From positions 1 to 45,197 of the forward strand of contig DATCHD010000100.1 of assembly GCA_036508555.1 (NCBI GenBank): a DNA stretch of 45,197 nt, read 5' to 3'. Numbering within the stretch: the first letter of the stretch is position 1; every line of letters starts with the position of its first letter. This document shows positions 16,072 to 24,623 of the stretch, piece after piece. The notes below the pieces were generated by a model. That model was not told the DNA's origin. It searched no databases and saw nothing but the letters and a program-made list of their open reading frames with translations. Made by a program: the position numbers and the translations under genes. This DNA comes from CAINVV01 sp036508555 (lineage in GTDB: Bacteria; Bacteroidota; Bacteroidia; Bacteroidales; Prolixibacteraceae).

Positions 16072-16101
16072 CAACTGACTGTCTAATCTGGCAGTCAGTT
16101 G
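16072..16101 (+). terminator. Stem-loop between the small secreted protein and GLPGLI genes
   Basis: CAACTGACTG (16072-16081) pairs perfectly with CAGTCAGTTG (16092-16101), and one C-G and one T-G pair extend the stem inward to 12 pairs with a 6-base loop. No run of T follows, so it may be an attenuator or an mRNA-stability hairpin rather than a strong terminator. Confidence 0.5.
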
Positions 16102-16117
16102 TAATAAACTCAAATCA

Positions 16118-16897
16118 ATGAAAAATCTCCTATTCATAGTTATAATTTTTTTTTGCAGAATCAATGTTTATTGTCAAGAAAATGGCAATTATGATTTCAA
16201 TATTCAGTATGATATGCAGCTAAATCTCAACGGCAATAGTAATTATAAAGCAAACTTGTACTTTAATAATATTCAGTCTCTATTTGTATATAAGGAAAAT
16301 CCTTTTGAAGAAAAGGAACTAACAGAAAAAGAGATAAGTAAAACGATTGAGGCAAGCAATAATGCTTCATTTACCCTCCGATTCAAGGATACAGTTCGAT
16401 TATCTATGAAATACAACCGAAATGAAAATTTGATCAAGGAATTTATCAGGGGCTTCAATAATAAGTTTTATCAAGTCACTGAATCCGCGCCTAAATTAAT
16501 CTGGACTATCAGTGAGGAACATAAAAAAATTGACCTATACGAATGTACCAAAGCAACCTGCAGTTTTAGAGGTCGTAATTATATTGTTTGGTTTACAACA
16601 GCAATTCAGACGAGTTTTGGCCCATTAAAATTACATGGCCTGCCAGGGCTAATTCTAGAACTTATCGATGAGGAAAAGGAAGTAATGCTTTCTGCTAGAG
16701 TTGTGAAAAAAGAAGAAAATATTATTGAAAACGACCCAAATGGAACAATAATAATTTCGCGATCAGACTACCAAAAGATAAAACTAGGGGAAATCAAAAA
16801 GGTGGAAGAGATATTAAATCGAGTTTCATCTAAATCTGAAAGAGGATTCACAATAACTGCAAAGATTAATAGTATTAAAAGTATAGAAATTGATTAG
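16118..16897 (+). CDS. GLPGLI family protein
   Basis: The 259-residue exported protein has a signal peptide (about 1-20) and the family-naming motif within FGPLKLHGLPGLILELID (about 166-183), preceded by the conserved context YIVWFTTAIQ. GLPGLI proteins are restricted to Bacteroidota, are predicted to sit in the periplasm or outer membrane, and have no proven biochemical role. They are often encoded next to a CarboxypepD_reg/TonB-type receptor, as here, with the receptor start 20 bases downstream. Composition is more AT-rich than the flanking housekeeping genes. The pairing suggests a two-part uptake or secretion module. Confidence 0.9.
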   Translation: MKNLLFIVIIFFCRINVYCQENGNYDFNIQYDMQLNLNGNSNYKANLYFNNIQSLFVYKENPFEEKELTEKEISKTIEASNNASFTLRFKDTVRLSMKYNRNENLIKEFIRGFNNKFYQVTESAPKLIWTISEEHKKIDLYECTKATCSFRGRNYIVWFTTAIQTSFGPLKLHGLPGLILELIDEEKEVMLSARVVKKEENIIENDPNGTIIISRSDYQKIKLGEIKKVEEILNRVSSKSERGFTITAKINSIKSIEID

Positions 16898-16917
16898 AAA
16901 TTGACCTCATTAAATTA

Positions 16918-19611
16918 TTGAAATCAAACCAAATCCTCCCGTCCTTGAAAAAATATACCTATATCTTTGTCCTATTGCCATATTTTGCATTTTCCCAAAC
17001 ATCCATTTCGGGGACAGTCATGGATGAGAAGAAAAATCCGGTTCCGTATGCCAATGTTTTTATTCAACCTGAAAATAGCGAAGCCATTGTGGCCTACTGT
17101 CAGTCGGACGGGACGGGTAACTATGTCTTAAAAATAAATAAAACAGGAAAATTTCGGCTGAATTTTTCTGCTATGTCCTTTAAGACTAATACAATTCCTA
17201 TAGAAGTTGGGACTAGTTCAGATGAAGTTGTCAAGAATGCTATAATGATTTTTGAGCCAATTCCGCTAAATGAAATCATCATTTCGGCAGACAAGGCGAT
17301 GATCATAAAGAGAGACACAATCATTTTCAATGCTGCAGCTTTCGCGAAAGGGAACGAACGGGTATTGGAAGACTTGCTTAAAAGAATTCCGGGATTGGTC
17401 ATTTCAGATGATGGAGGCATTAAAGTCGGCGGTCAGGATGTAGAAAAAGTAATGATCGACGGTGATGATTTGTTTGAAAAAGGATACAGGATTCTTACCA
17501 AAAATATGCCCGCTTATCCGGTCAGTAAAATTGAAGTCTACCAACATTATTCCAATAACAAACTTCTCAAAGGAATCGAGAACAGTGAAAAAGTAGCCTT
17601 GAATCTAAAATTGAAGGATGATGCAAAAAGGCAATGGTTTGGCAATGTTTCTCTGGGTTATGGTCCCGAAAATGGAAATCGCTACCAAACTTACGCGAAC
17701 CTGATGAATTTTGGCGGTAAAACAAAATTTTACGGAATTGTAAGCCTCAATAACGTTGGAGAGGACGCGACAGGCGACATTAATTTCCTGATAAGGCCAG
17801 CTTCTGAATCGGATGAGGCAGGTAGCGTCGGTGAAAACCAAAATGCAAGATCAATAATTGACATTAGTAGCTTCTCTCCCAATTTAAAACAGAATCGATT
17901 ATTGTTCAACCAATCAGGCGTTTACGCATTAAATGCCATTTTCAATCCAACATCTAAAGTAAAAGTAAAAACATTGGCCTTTTTCAACACCGATGAAAAC
18001 AATTTCTATAATAGCATATACGAATCAACTTCTATCGGATCAACCTCCTTTTCTAATTTCGAGGATCACCGTTTAATAAATACTCAGGTAACTGGATTCG
18101 GCAAAATTGTTATTACAGATGATATTTCAAAGAATCAAACGCTTGAATTTATCGGGAAATTCAATCAGTCAGACGAAAACAAGAATAATAAATTAAATTT
18201 CAATGATTCTTTATCCAACGAGATATTAGCAAATAATAATACCTTAATTGACCAGAAGCTATTATATACCAACCGGTTAAGAGATAACAAAGTGTTACTT
18301 CTATCTGGCAGATACATACTGGAGAAATCACCACAAAATTACTCCATTGATAAATTCTATTACCAGCAGCTCTTTCCTGAGAATGCCGGAGTGAAGTCAA
18401 TCAGTCAGGCCAGCGAAGATCAGATGCAATTTGGAGGATTTGCCGCGCATCTTATGGACAAAAAAACTAATGGGAATTTATTGGAAATCAAGTTTGGGAA
18501 TCAATTCAGAAAGGATGTTTTGCACTCAGATTTCAAATTGATGAACGAAAAAATTATCATCGATGAACCTCCTTTGTACCGGAATAACCTGACCTATTCG
18601 ACCAACGATATTTACTTAAATTCAAAATATCATGTACAACAAAGGCAAATCGGAGTATTTTTGGGACTTGATTTTCATCAGCTTTTCAACTATTTGGAAC
18701 AATCTGGAAATATACAACGCCAGTATCCTTTTTTCATAAATCCTCAAATCGGCGGACAATGGAGCATCAACCAGAAAAACAAGATTCTTTCATCTTACTC
18801 ATTTAATCATAAGAACGCAACAGTAACAGATGTAAATAACCAATATATAAACATCGGTTTCCGTTCATTTTCGAAGGGAACAGGGGCGTTTAATCAGCTA
18901 AATATGAGCACTTTCGTTCTCAATTATACTCACGGCAATTGGAGTGATAAGTTTTTTGCGAATTCTTTATTGATTTACAACAAATACTATGATTTCTACA
19001 GCACCAATACTTTAATCTCCAGGAATTATTCTCAATCAGAAAAAATCCTGATAAAAAACAAATCGTTCATCATTTTTTCGTCTAATGTGGACCAGTATTT
19101 AAAGCCAATCACGTCTAATCTGAAATTCAACTTTGGGTTTTCAATTTCTGATTACAAAAACAGGGTCAACAATCTGGATCTTCGTTCAATTAAAAGCATT
19201 AATTTAAACTATGGCTTTGAGTTGCGGTCCGGCTTCAAGGGTTGGTTCAACTATCACTTTGGCTCAAAATGGAATTACAATGAGATAAAAACTATTTTCA
19301 GTAATCATTACACGGACAATATTTCTTTCCTTGACCTATCTTTTATGATTGGGAAAAAATTGGATGTTCAAATCCGTTCGGAACGTTACTTTTTTGGCAG
19401 TCTTGACAAGGAAAACAACAAATATTATTTCATGGATTTAGATGCTCGCTATACCATGATAGAAAATAAGCTTACTCTCAGCCTATCGGGGCAAAATTTA
19501 TCAAATACCAAAACATTCAGGAGTTATTCCATAGACGATATCAGTTTTTCCAGGAGCGAATACAGATTACTTCCACGGTATATTCTCCTGAAAGCCGAAT
19601 TTCGATTCTGA
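16918..19611 (+). CDS. Outer-membrane receptor: CarboxypepD_reg-like domain, plug, beta-barrel
   Basis: The gene has no suitable ATG before the signal peptide. A TTG start at 16918 gives 897 residues with a signal peptide (YIFVLLPYFAFSQ), so TTG is the likely start. Domains in order: CarboxypepD_reg-like immunoglobulin fold (about 28-115; ISGTVMDEKKNPVPYANV), plug-like domain (about 130-230; VLEDLLKRIPGLVI, KVMIDGDDLF), then a large barrel ending KAEFRF with a C-terminal Phe. This matches the TonB-receptor-like outer_membrane_beta-barrel proteins of Bacteroidota. No clear TonB box is seen. It probably acts with the GLPGLI protein encoded 20 bases upstream; the substrate is unknown. Confidence 0.85.
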   Translation: MKSNQILPSLKKYTYIFVLLPYFAFSQTSISGTVMDEKKNPVPYANVFIQPENSEAIVAYCQSDGTGNYVLKINKTGKFRLNFSAMSFKTNTIPIEVGTSSDEVVKNAIMIFEPIPLNEIIISADKAMIIKRDTIIFNAAAFAKGNERVLEDLLKRIPGLVISDDGGIKVGGQDVEKVMIDGDDLFEKGYRILTKNMPAYPVSKIEVYQHYSNNKLLKGIENSEKVALNLKLKDDAKRQWFGNVSLGYGPENGNRYQTYANLMNFGGKTKFYGIVSLNNVGEDATGDINFLIRPASESDEAGSVGENQNARSIIDISSFSPNLKQNRLLFNQSGVYALNAIFNPTSKVKVKTLAFFNTDENNFYNSIYESTSIGSTSFSNFEDHRLINTQVTGFGKIVITDDISKNQTLEFIGKFNQSDENKNNKLNFNDSLSNEILANNNTLIDQKLLYTNRLRDNKVLLLSGRYILEKSPQNYSIDKFYYQQLFPENAGVKSISQASEDQMQFGGFAAHLMDKKTNGNLLEIKFGNQFRKDVLHSDFKLMNEKIIIDEPPLYRNNLTYSTNDIYLNSKYHVQQRQIGVFLGLDFHQLFNYLEQSGNIQRQYPFFINPQIGGQWSINQKNKILSSYSFNHKNATVTDVNNQYINIGFRSFSKGTGAFNQLNMSTFVLNYTHGNWSDKFFANSLLIYNKYYDFYSTNTLISRNYSQSEKILIKNKSFIIFSSNVDQYLKPITSNLKFNFGFSISDYKNRVNNLDLRSIKSINLNYGFELRSGFKGWFNYHFGSKWNYNEIKTIFSNHYTDNISFLDLSFMIGKKLDVQIRSERYFFGSLDKENNKYYFMDLDARYTMIENKLTLSLSGQNLSNTKTFRSYSIDDISFSRSEYRLLPRYILLKAEFRF

Positions 19612-19666
19612 CCAATAATGGCTTTCGCCCGGAATCTCCTCCTGCCCTCCGCGTAATCCGCCACAT

Positions 19667-19697
19667 TTTGCAAAAGAACTTTTAAATGGTAAATTTG
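19667..19697 (+). promoter_or_regulatory. Consensus Bacteroidota promoter for the TPR-ppk1 operon
   Basis: TTTG (19667-19670), a 19-base spacer, and TAAATTTG (19690-19697) match the TTTG/TAnnTTTG consensus exactly. Expected start of transcription is near 19704, giving a leader of about 28 bases before the ATG at 19732. This is the best promoter match in the window. Confidence 0.7.
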
Positions 19698-19731
19698 GCT
19701 GTCCCAGTCAGTGACGGGATGATGTCGCGAC

Positions 19732-21984
19732 ATGAATGAGATTGAAATTAAGAACAGCCACCAATCAATTTGCAAACTACTTTCGGAAAGGAAGTTGAAG
19801 CCCGCCTTTGACTTGCTCGAAAAGATGATCACTGCAAATGGGCTGGGAGAATACAGTGACCTGCTGCTCGACCTGGAACAGAACTATAAATTCATGCTCA
19901 AATATACGGTCGAAGGGATTACCGATCCGGAAAGACAGAAAATCTATCAGCATATTCTGGTTTCAACTTTCGATCTGGCAGATCATTGCGCTGACAGTCT
20001 GAAAATGAAGTTTTCTAATTCGCTGGAATACCAGAAGAAGCGAGGGCTTGCCAGGTTTAATATCGAGAATGTGTCGGCCCATATTGCATTACTTGAATCG
20101 TTTCATCAGGAAAGTGAATTGCGTCAACTAATAGATGTTTCGTACTTTGATAAAAAATTTGAACAGGAAGAAGAAATTCATTATCAGAAAGTTATCAGCC
20201 TCTTCTACTACATCTGGTTTAAAAGCAAACTTTCTGCGGACGAGATTTCATCCTTCAAAAATTATCTGCTGAATCCTCTCATTCCGTATTATGAAAAAGC
20301 CTTCCTGATCACTTCATTAATTCTCAGTCAGCTGCTGTTCTTCGATGAGCAAAAAATCATGTTGCTTTTTGAAGGGTATGAAACAGATAATGAGGAGGTT
20401 AAACAGAGGGCACTGACAGGTTTGATCATAACCTTGTATCACTACGACAAAAGGATTTTTCTATTCCCTGCCATAACGGCCAGATTGGAAATGCTGAATG
20501 AAAGAAGTTCTTTTAAACTCCATCTTGAAAAAATACTACTCCAGCTGATTGGCTCCAGGGAAACGGAAAAGATTCAGCGAAAGCTGCAGGATGAGATTTT
20601 GCCGGAAATGATGAAACTGAGTCCTAACCTCAGAAATAAACTGAGTCTGGAAGCAATGCTGGGAGACATCAGGAATGAAGACAAAAATCCGGAATGGCGG
20701 GATATTTTCAAAGATTCTCCCGGGCTGATGGACAAAATGGAGGAGTTGAATGAAATGCAAATGAAGGGGGCAGATATATTCATGACTTCTTTTGCCAATT
20801 TGAAAAACTTTCCGTTTTTTAGTGAGCTAACCAATTGGTTTGTTCCTTTTTATCCAAGCCATCCCCAACTGACCAGAAGCTCTTCCACCGAGGACCAGCA
20901 GGATAATCGAAAACTCTTTGACCTGATCCTGAAAACTCCGGTATTGTGTAACTCTGATAAGTATTCATTTTGTTTCAGTATGCAGACCATTCCCGCTGAA
21001 TACAAAAAAATGATGTTTGACAATTTAAGCGCTGAGTTTGATCAACTGATCGAAGCCGAAAATGAAGAGGATGTCATATCCAGGGAGAAAAAGGCTGAAG
21101 CGGTTTCCGGTCAGTTCATCCGGGACCTTTACCGGTTCTACAAACTTCATCCGCAGCGGGAAGGATTTGAGAACATTTTTGCCTGGACTTTCGATTTTCA
21201 CAACAAAAGTGTCTTCTGGAAACTTTTGAGCGAAGACCATCATCTGTTAAAGAATATCGCTGAGTTTTACTTTGCAAAAAATTATTACCACGAAGCAGCC
21301 GAAATTTATGAGATACTTCTGAAAGATCAGGAAGAGCCTGAAATCATTCAGAAATTAGCCTATTGTTACCAGAAACTGGAAGACTTCGAGCTCGCATTGA
21401 CTTTTTATTTAAAGGCAGATCTTTTCGATCAGAACCGGATTTGGAATTTTAAAAAGATCGCGCTTTGTTACAGACACTTGAAAAAGCCGGATTTAGCGCT
21501 TGAATATTACCTCCGTGCAGTTGCCTTAGAGCCTGATAATTTGACGCTTCATATATCAATCGGACATTGCAGAATGGAGTTGAAGCAATATGAAGAGGCG
21601 TTAAAATCCTATTTCAAGGTTGAATATTTATCCCCGGGCAACAAGAAAGTGTGGAGACCCATCGGCTGGTGTTCTCTCTTGACAGGCAAAAAACAGCAAT
21701 CTGAGCGCTATTTCAAGATGCTGGTGGAAGACTCACCGAACAAGTTTGATCTCATGAATATGGGCCATGTACAATGGTGCCTGGGAAAAAGAAAAATTGC
21801 TCTTGACTTTTACAAGCAAAGTATCAACGATGCTGAAATGTCTGAACGGGAATTCATGGAAGCCTTTTATGAGGATCTTGAGCATCTTTTGCGTCAGGGA
21901 GTGGATGCCGATGACGTTCCTATCATGCTCGATCAGTTAAGATATTCGCTTCAAAAAGACCAGACTAACGTAATGATGCAATGA
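19732..21984 (+). CDS. Large TPR-repeat protein coupled to ppk1
   Basis: The 750-residue protein is largely helical and has no signal peptide, so it is probably cytoplasmic. The N-terminal two-thirds is a charged helical region without a recognised domain. The C-terminal third (about 515-690) carries typical TPR units, such as HEAAEIYEILLKDQEEPE, QKLEDFELALTFYLKA and LKKPDLALEYYLRAVALEPDN. TPR arrays serve as protein-binding scaffolds. Its last codon overlaps the ppk1 start in ATGA, so the two are translated together. I infer a role linked to polyphosphate metabolism, for example as a regulator or scaffold of PPK, but no direct evidence exists in the sequence. Confidence 0.85.
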   Translation: MNEIEIKNSHQSICKLLSERKLKPAFDLLEKMITANGLGEYSDLLLDLEQNYKFMLKYTVEGITDPERQKIYQHILVSTFDLADHCADSLKMKFSNSLEYQKKRGLARFNIENVSAHIALLESFHQESELRQLIDVSYFDKKFEQEEEIHYQKVISLFYYIWFKSKLSADEISSFKNYLLNPLIPYYEKAFLITSLILSQLLFFDEQKIMLLFEGYETDNEEVKQRALTGLIITLYHYDKRIFLFPAITARLEMLNERSSFKLHLEKILLQLIGSRETEKIQRKLQDEILPEMMKLSPNLRNKLSLEAMLGDIRNEDKNPEWRDIFKDSPGLMDKMEELNEMQMKGADIFMTSFANLKNFPFFSELTNWFVPFYPSHPQLTRSSSTEDQQDNRKLFDLILKTPVLCNSDKYSFCFSMQTIPAEYKKMMFDNLSAEFDQLIEAENEEDVISREKKAEAVSGQFIRDLYRFYKLHPQREGFENIFAWTFDFHNKSVFWKLLSEDHHLLKNIAEFYFAKNYYHEAAEIYEILLKDQEEPEIIQKLAYCYQKLEDFELALTFYLKADLFDQNRIWNFKKIALCYRHLKKPDLALEYYLRAVALEPDNLTLHISIGHCRMELKQYEEALKSYFKVEYLSPGNKKVWRPIGWCSLLTGKKQQSERYFKMLVEDSPNKFDLMNMGHVQWCLGKRKIALDFYKQSINDAEMSEREFMEAFYEDLEHLLRQGVDADDVPIMLDQLRYSLQKDQTNVMMQ

Positions 21985-24104
21985 ACAATAAAATCCGAAA
22001 TAAAGAGTTGAGTTGGCTGTCGTTCAATGAGCGACTACTTCAGGAAGCTTCCAAAAAGGAGGTGCCATTAATTGAAAGGCTTAAATTTCTGGGAATTTAT
22101 TCCAATAATCTGGATGAGTTTTTTCGCGTCCGGGTAGCCATCTTACGCAGACTCGCCAGCATCGAAAATCTTGTTCTCCTTGAAGGCGACCAACCTGCAG
22201 ATGTTCTGAATCTGATTGAGCAAACTGTAGTTTCCCAAAGCATAAGGTTCGAAAGAATCTATAAACAACTGCTTATAGATCTGGCAGATGAAGACATATT
22301 CATTATCAACGAGACGCATCTGACTCCTGAACAGGGAGAATACGTAACGGCCTACTTTAAAGAAGAGGTTCGTCCCAGAATCATGCCCATCATCATCAAG
22401 AAGAACCAGAAGCTTCCTACCTTAAACGATGATGCCATCTACCTTGCAGTAGTCCTGGGTAAATCAAAAAAAGAGGAATACGCACTCATCGAAGTACCAA
22501 CCGATATTCTTCCCAGATTTGTGGTACTGCCTTCCGATGATCAAAAGAGACATATCATTTTACTAGAGGATGTGATCCGATATGAATTAAAGGACATTTT
22601 TTACATGTTCAGTTTTAAGAAAATAAACTCTTATATCTTCAAAGTCACCCGCGATGCTGAACTCGATCTTGATGATGATGTGGCAGAAAGTTATGTAAAA
22701 ATATTGACGAAAAGTCTCGAAAAACGGGGCAACAGCGAATTGGTCAGATTTGTTCATGATAAAGAAATTCCGGAAAATTTCCTTTCACTGTTACTTAAAA
22801 AATTAAATTTTGACAAGGATGACGTAATTATCGGGGGCTCGCGAATTCATAACTTCAAGGATTTCATGGGATTCCCGTCAATCGGGAATAAAAATCTGTA
22901 TTACAAAACGATAACTCCATTGCAACACCCGGATATCCCCCAAAGAACGCCTTACCTTGGATCGATTGCTAAAAAAGATATCCTTCTTCACTTCCCTTAT
23001 CACTCCTTCTACCATTTTATCGATCTCTTAAGGGAGGCATCCATTGATCCAAAAGTCACAGAGATCAGGATGACTGCTTACCGGGTGGCAAAAAATTCCA
23101 ATGTTTTCCATGCGTTGATTAACGCGGCAAGAAACGGCAAAAAAGTCACGGTAGTATTAGAGCTGAGAGCAAGGTTCAATGAACAAGAGAACATACAGTG
23201 GGGCAATATATTAACCAGGGAAGGAGTAAAAGTCATATTAGGCGTTCCCGGCTTAAAAGTTCACGCTAAACTTTGTCTTATTTCCAAAAAAGAGGATAAA
23301 GATATTGTTCATTATGCATGTATTGGAACCGGAAATTTCAACGAGACTACCGCAAGGATTTATTCTGATCAGATGCTTTGGACTGCAAATCCTGTCATTT
23401 CAAAAGAGGTCGCCAAGGTCTTTGGGTTTTTTCAGAAAAATTACATGATTGGAAGATACCATCATTTAATGGTTTCTCCGTTTACGATGAGATATAAAAT
23501 GATCCAGCTGATCAGACAGGAAATTCAGGCTGCCAAAAACGGGATGAAAGCAGCTATCCATTTTAAGTGTAATAATCTTGTTGATCCTGAAATTATTGCC
23601 AGACTTTACGACGCTGCAAAAGCCGGTGTGGAGGTCAGACTAAACGTCAGGGGAATGTTTTCACTGTTATCCTGTCCGGCAGATGAAAGCTTCTCTATTC
23701 CCTCCATCGGAATTATTGACAGATACCTTGAGCATTCAAGAATTTATTATTTCTACAATGGTGGCAAGGAGAACATTTATCTTTCTTCAGCAGATTTGAT
23801 GGCCAGAAACCTTGACAGAAGGGTCGAGGTAACAGTACCGGTTTATGATACTGACTTGAAAAAAGAGCTCAAAGGATTCCTGGAATTACAGTGGGAAGAC
23901 AATACTTCTTCCAGAATTCTGGATAACGAGCTTTCCAACAAGATCACTAATCAAGGGCAGCAACCACCCATAACTTCACAAGTAGCATTTTATGACTTTC
24001 TTACGTCGCTGAAGCATCAGGAATGTAAAAATGTGCTAAACAGTAGTACAGAGACTATTCCCCATAAAAAAATGGACAATAACATCGAGCGAATAAAATT
24101 ATAA
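21981..24104 (+). CDS. ppk1: Polyphosphate kinase 1
   Basis: The 707-residue enzyme reversibly polymerises the gamma-phosphate of ATP into inorganic polyphosphate at the inner membrane face. Family marks include NKELSWLSFNERLLQEA at the N-terminus, NNLDEFFRVRVA, the catalytic-His segment VHAKLCLIS at about residue 430, and GTGNFNETTARIYSD. Two phospholipase-D-like C-terminal domains are complete. Length is close to the usual 690 or so; the last 30 residues (HQECKNVLNSSTETIPHKKM) look poorly conserved and lie in the part that overlaps a gene on the other strand by 88 bases. The gene is coupled to the upstream TPR gene by a 4-base ATGA overlap. Confidence 0.96.
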   Translation: MNNKIRNKELSWLSFNERLLQEASKKEVPLIERLKFLGIYSNNLDEFFRVRVAILRRLASIENLVLLEGDQPADVLNLIEQTVVSQSIRFERIYKQLLIDLADEDIFIINETHLTPEQGEYVTAYFKEEVRPRIMPIIIKKNQKLPTLNDDAIYLAVVLGKSKKEEYALIEVPTDILPRFVVLPSDDQKRHIILLEDVIRYELKDIFYMFSFKKINSYIFKVTRDAELDLDDDVAESYVKILTKSLEKRGNSELVRFVHDKEIPENFLSLLLKKLNFDKDDVIIGGSRIHNFKDFMGFPSIGNKNLYYKTITPLQHPDIPQRTPYLGSIAKKDILLHFPYHSFYHFIDLLREASIDPKVTEIRMTAYRVAKNSNVFHALINAARNGKKVTVVLELRARFNEQENIQWGNILTREGVKVILGVPGLKVHAKLCLISKKEDKDIVHYACIGTGNFNETTARIYSDQMLWTANPVISKEVAKVFGFFQKNYMIGRYHHLMVSPFTMRYKMIQLIRQEIQAAKNGMKAAIHFKCNNLVDPEIIARLYDAAKAGVEVRLNVRGMFSLLSCPADESFSIPSIGIIDRYLEHSRIYYFYNGGKENIYLSSADLMARNLDRRVEVTVPVYDTDLKKELKGFLELQWEDNTSSRILDNELSNKITNQGQQPPITSQVAFYDFLTSLKHQECKNVLNSSTETIPHKKMDNNIERIKL

Positions 24105-24523
24105 TTGTGGTGAAAATATTTAGTACCCAGGAAAGCCCCTACCGGGATAGATAAGATTACCGGTGTTAAAACAATAATCCCCAACATCCCGTATTTCCTG
24201 CGAATGCGGATAATCATTTTATTTGATCTTGTGAATTTATTTGCTGTCAGCTTTCTGTATCTTCTCCTATCAAGCCACTGCTCAAATCTTAGCTTAAAAA
24301 TTCTCGGGGTTATGTAATAGATCAAAGGCCAGATAAGCTTAAGCTCTTTCAGCATGAAGGAGAAGAAAGAATAGTAAAACAAAAAACCAAGGAGTCCGCC
24401 AATCTCCATCATGACAAAAGTCTCCACTTTATTCAGCCCAAAGAGATAGGCATACGGAGTAGCCCAAAAGAATTTCAGACTGGCAATAACGATGACGTTT
24501 ATATATTTAAAGATGATTCCCAT
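24017..24523 (-). CDS. Small polytopic membrane protein (possibly Sm_multidrug_ex-like)
   Basis: The 168-residue protein has hydrophobic segments at about 3-25, 35-60, 118-137 and 146-166, with a basic cytoplasmic stretch between (RFEQWLDRRRYRKLTANKF). The segment GMLGIIVLTPVILSIPVGAFLG recalls the small multidrug-export family (COG2426), but the match is from memory and weak. It reads against ppk1 and its last 88 bases lie inside the ppk1 coding sequence, an unusually deep 3' overlap. Its ATG faces the next plus-strand gene divergently. Function unknown. Confidence 0.65.
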   Translation of the reverse strand: MGIIFKYINVIVIASLKFFWATPYAYLFGLNKVETFVMMEIGGLLGFLFYYSFFSFMLKELKLIWPLIYYITPRIFKLRFEQWLDRRRYRKLTANKFTRSNKMIIRIRRKYGMLGIIVLTPVILSIPVGAFLGTKYFHHNYNFIRSMLLSIFLWGIVSVLLFSTFLHS

Positions 24524-24592
24524 TTCAGTTTACTCGTCTCAAAATTAGGTATTTTACCGTCAAATTATTATAGTGAACTTTGTATTTTGAAT

Positions 24593-24600
24593 TATCTTTG
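24593..24600 (+). promoter_or_regulatory. TAnnTTTG -7 element before the pseudo-transglutaminase gene
   Basis: TATCTTTG lies 24 bases before the TTG start at 24624. Nearby TTTG copies are too close to act as a standard -33 element. Confidence 0.4.
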
Positions 24601-24623
24601 TAAAAACTTAAATAATCACAAAA

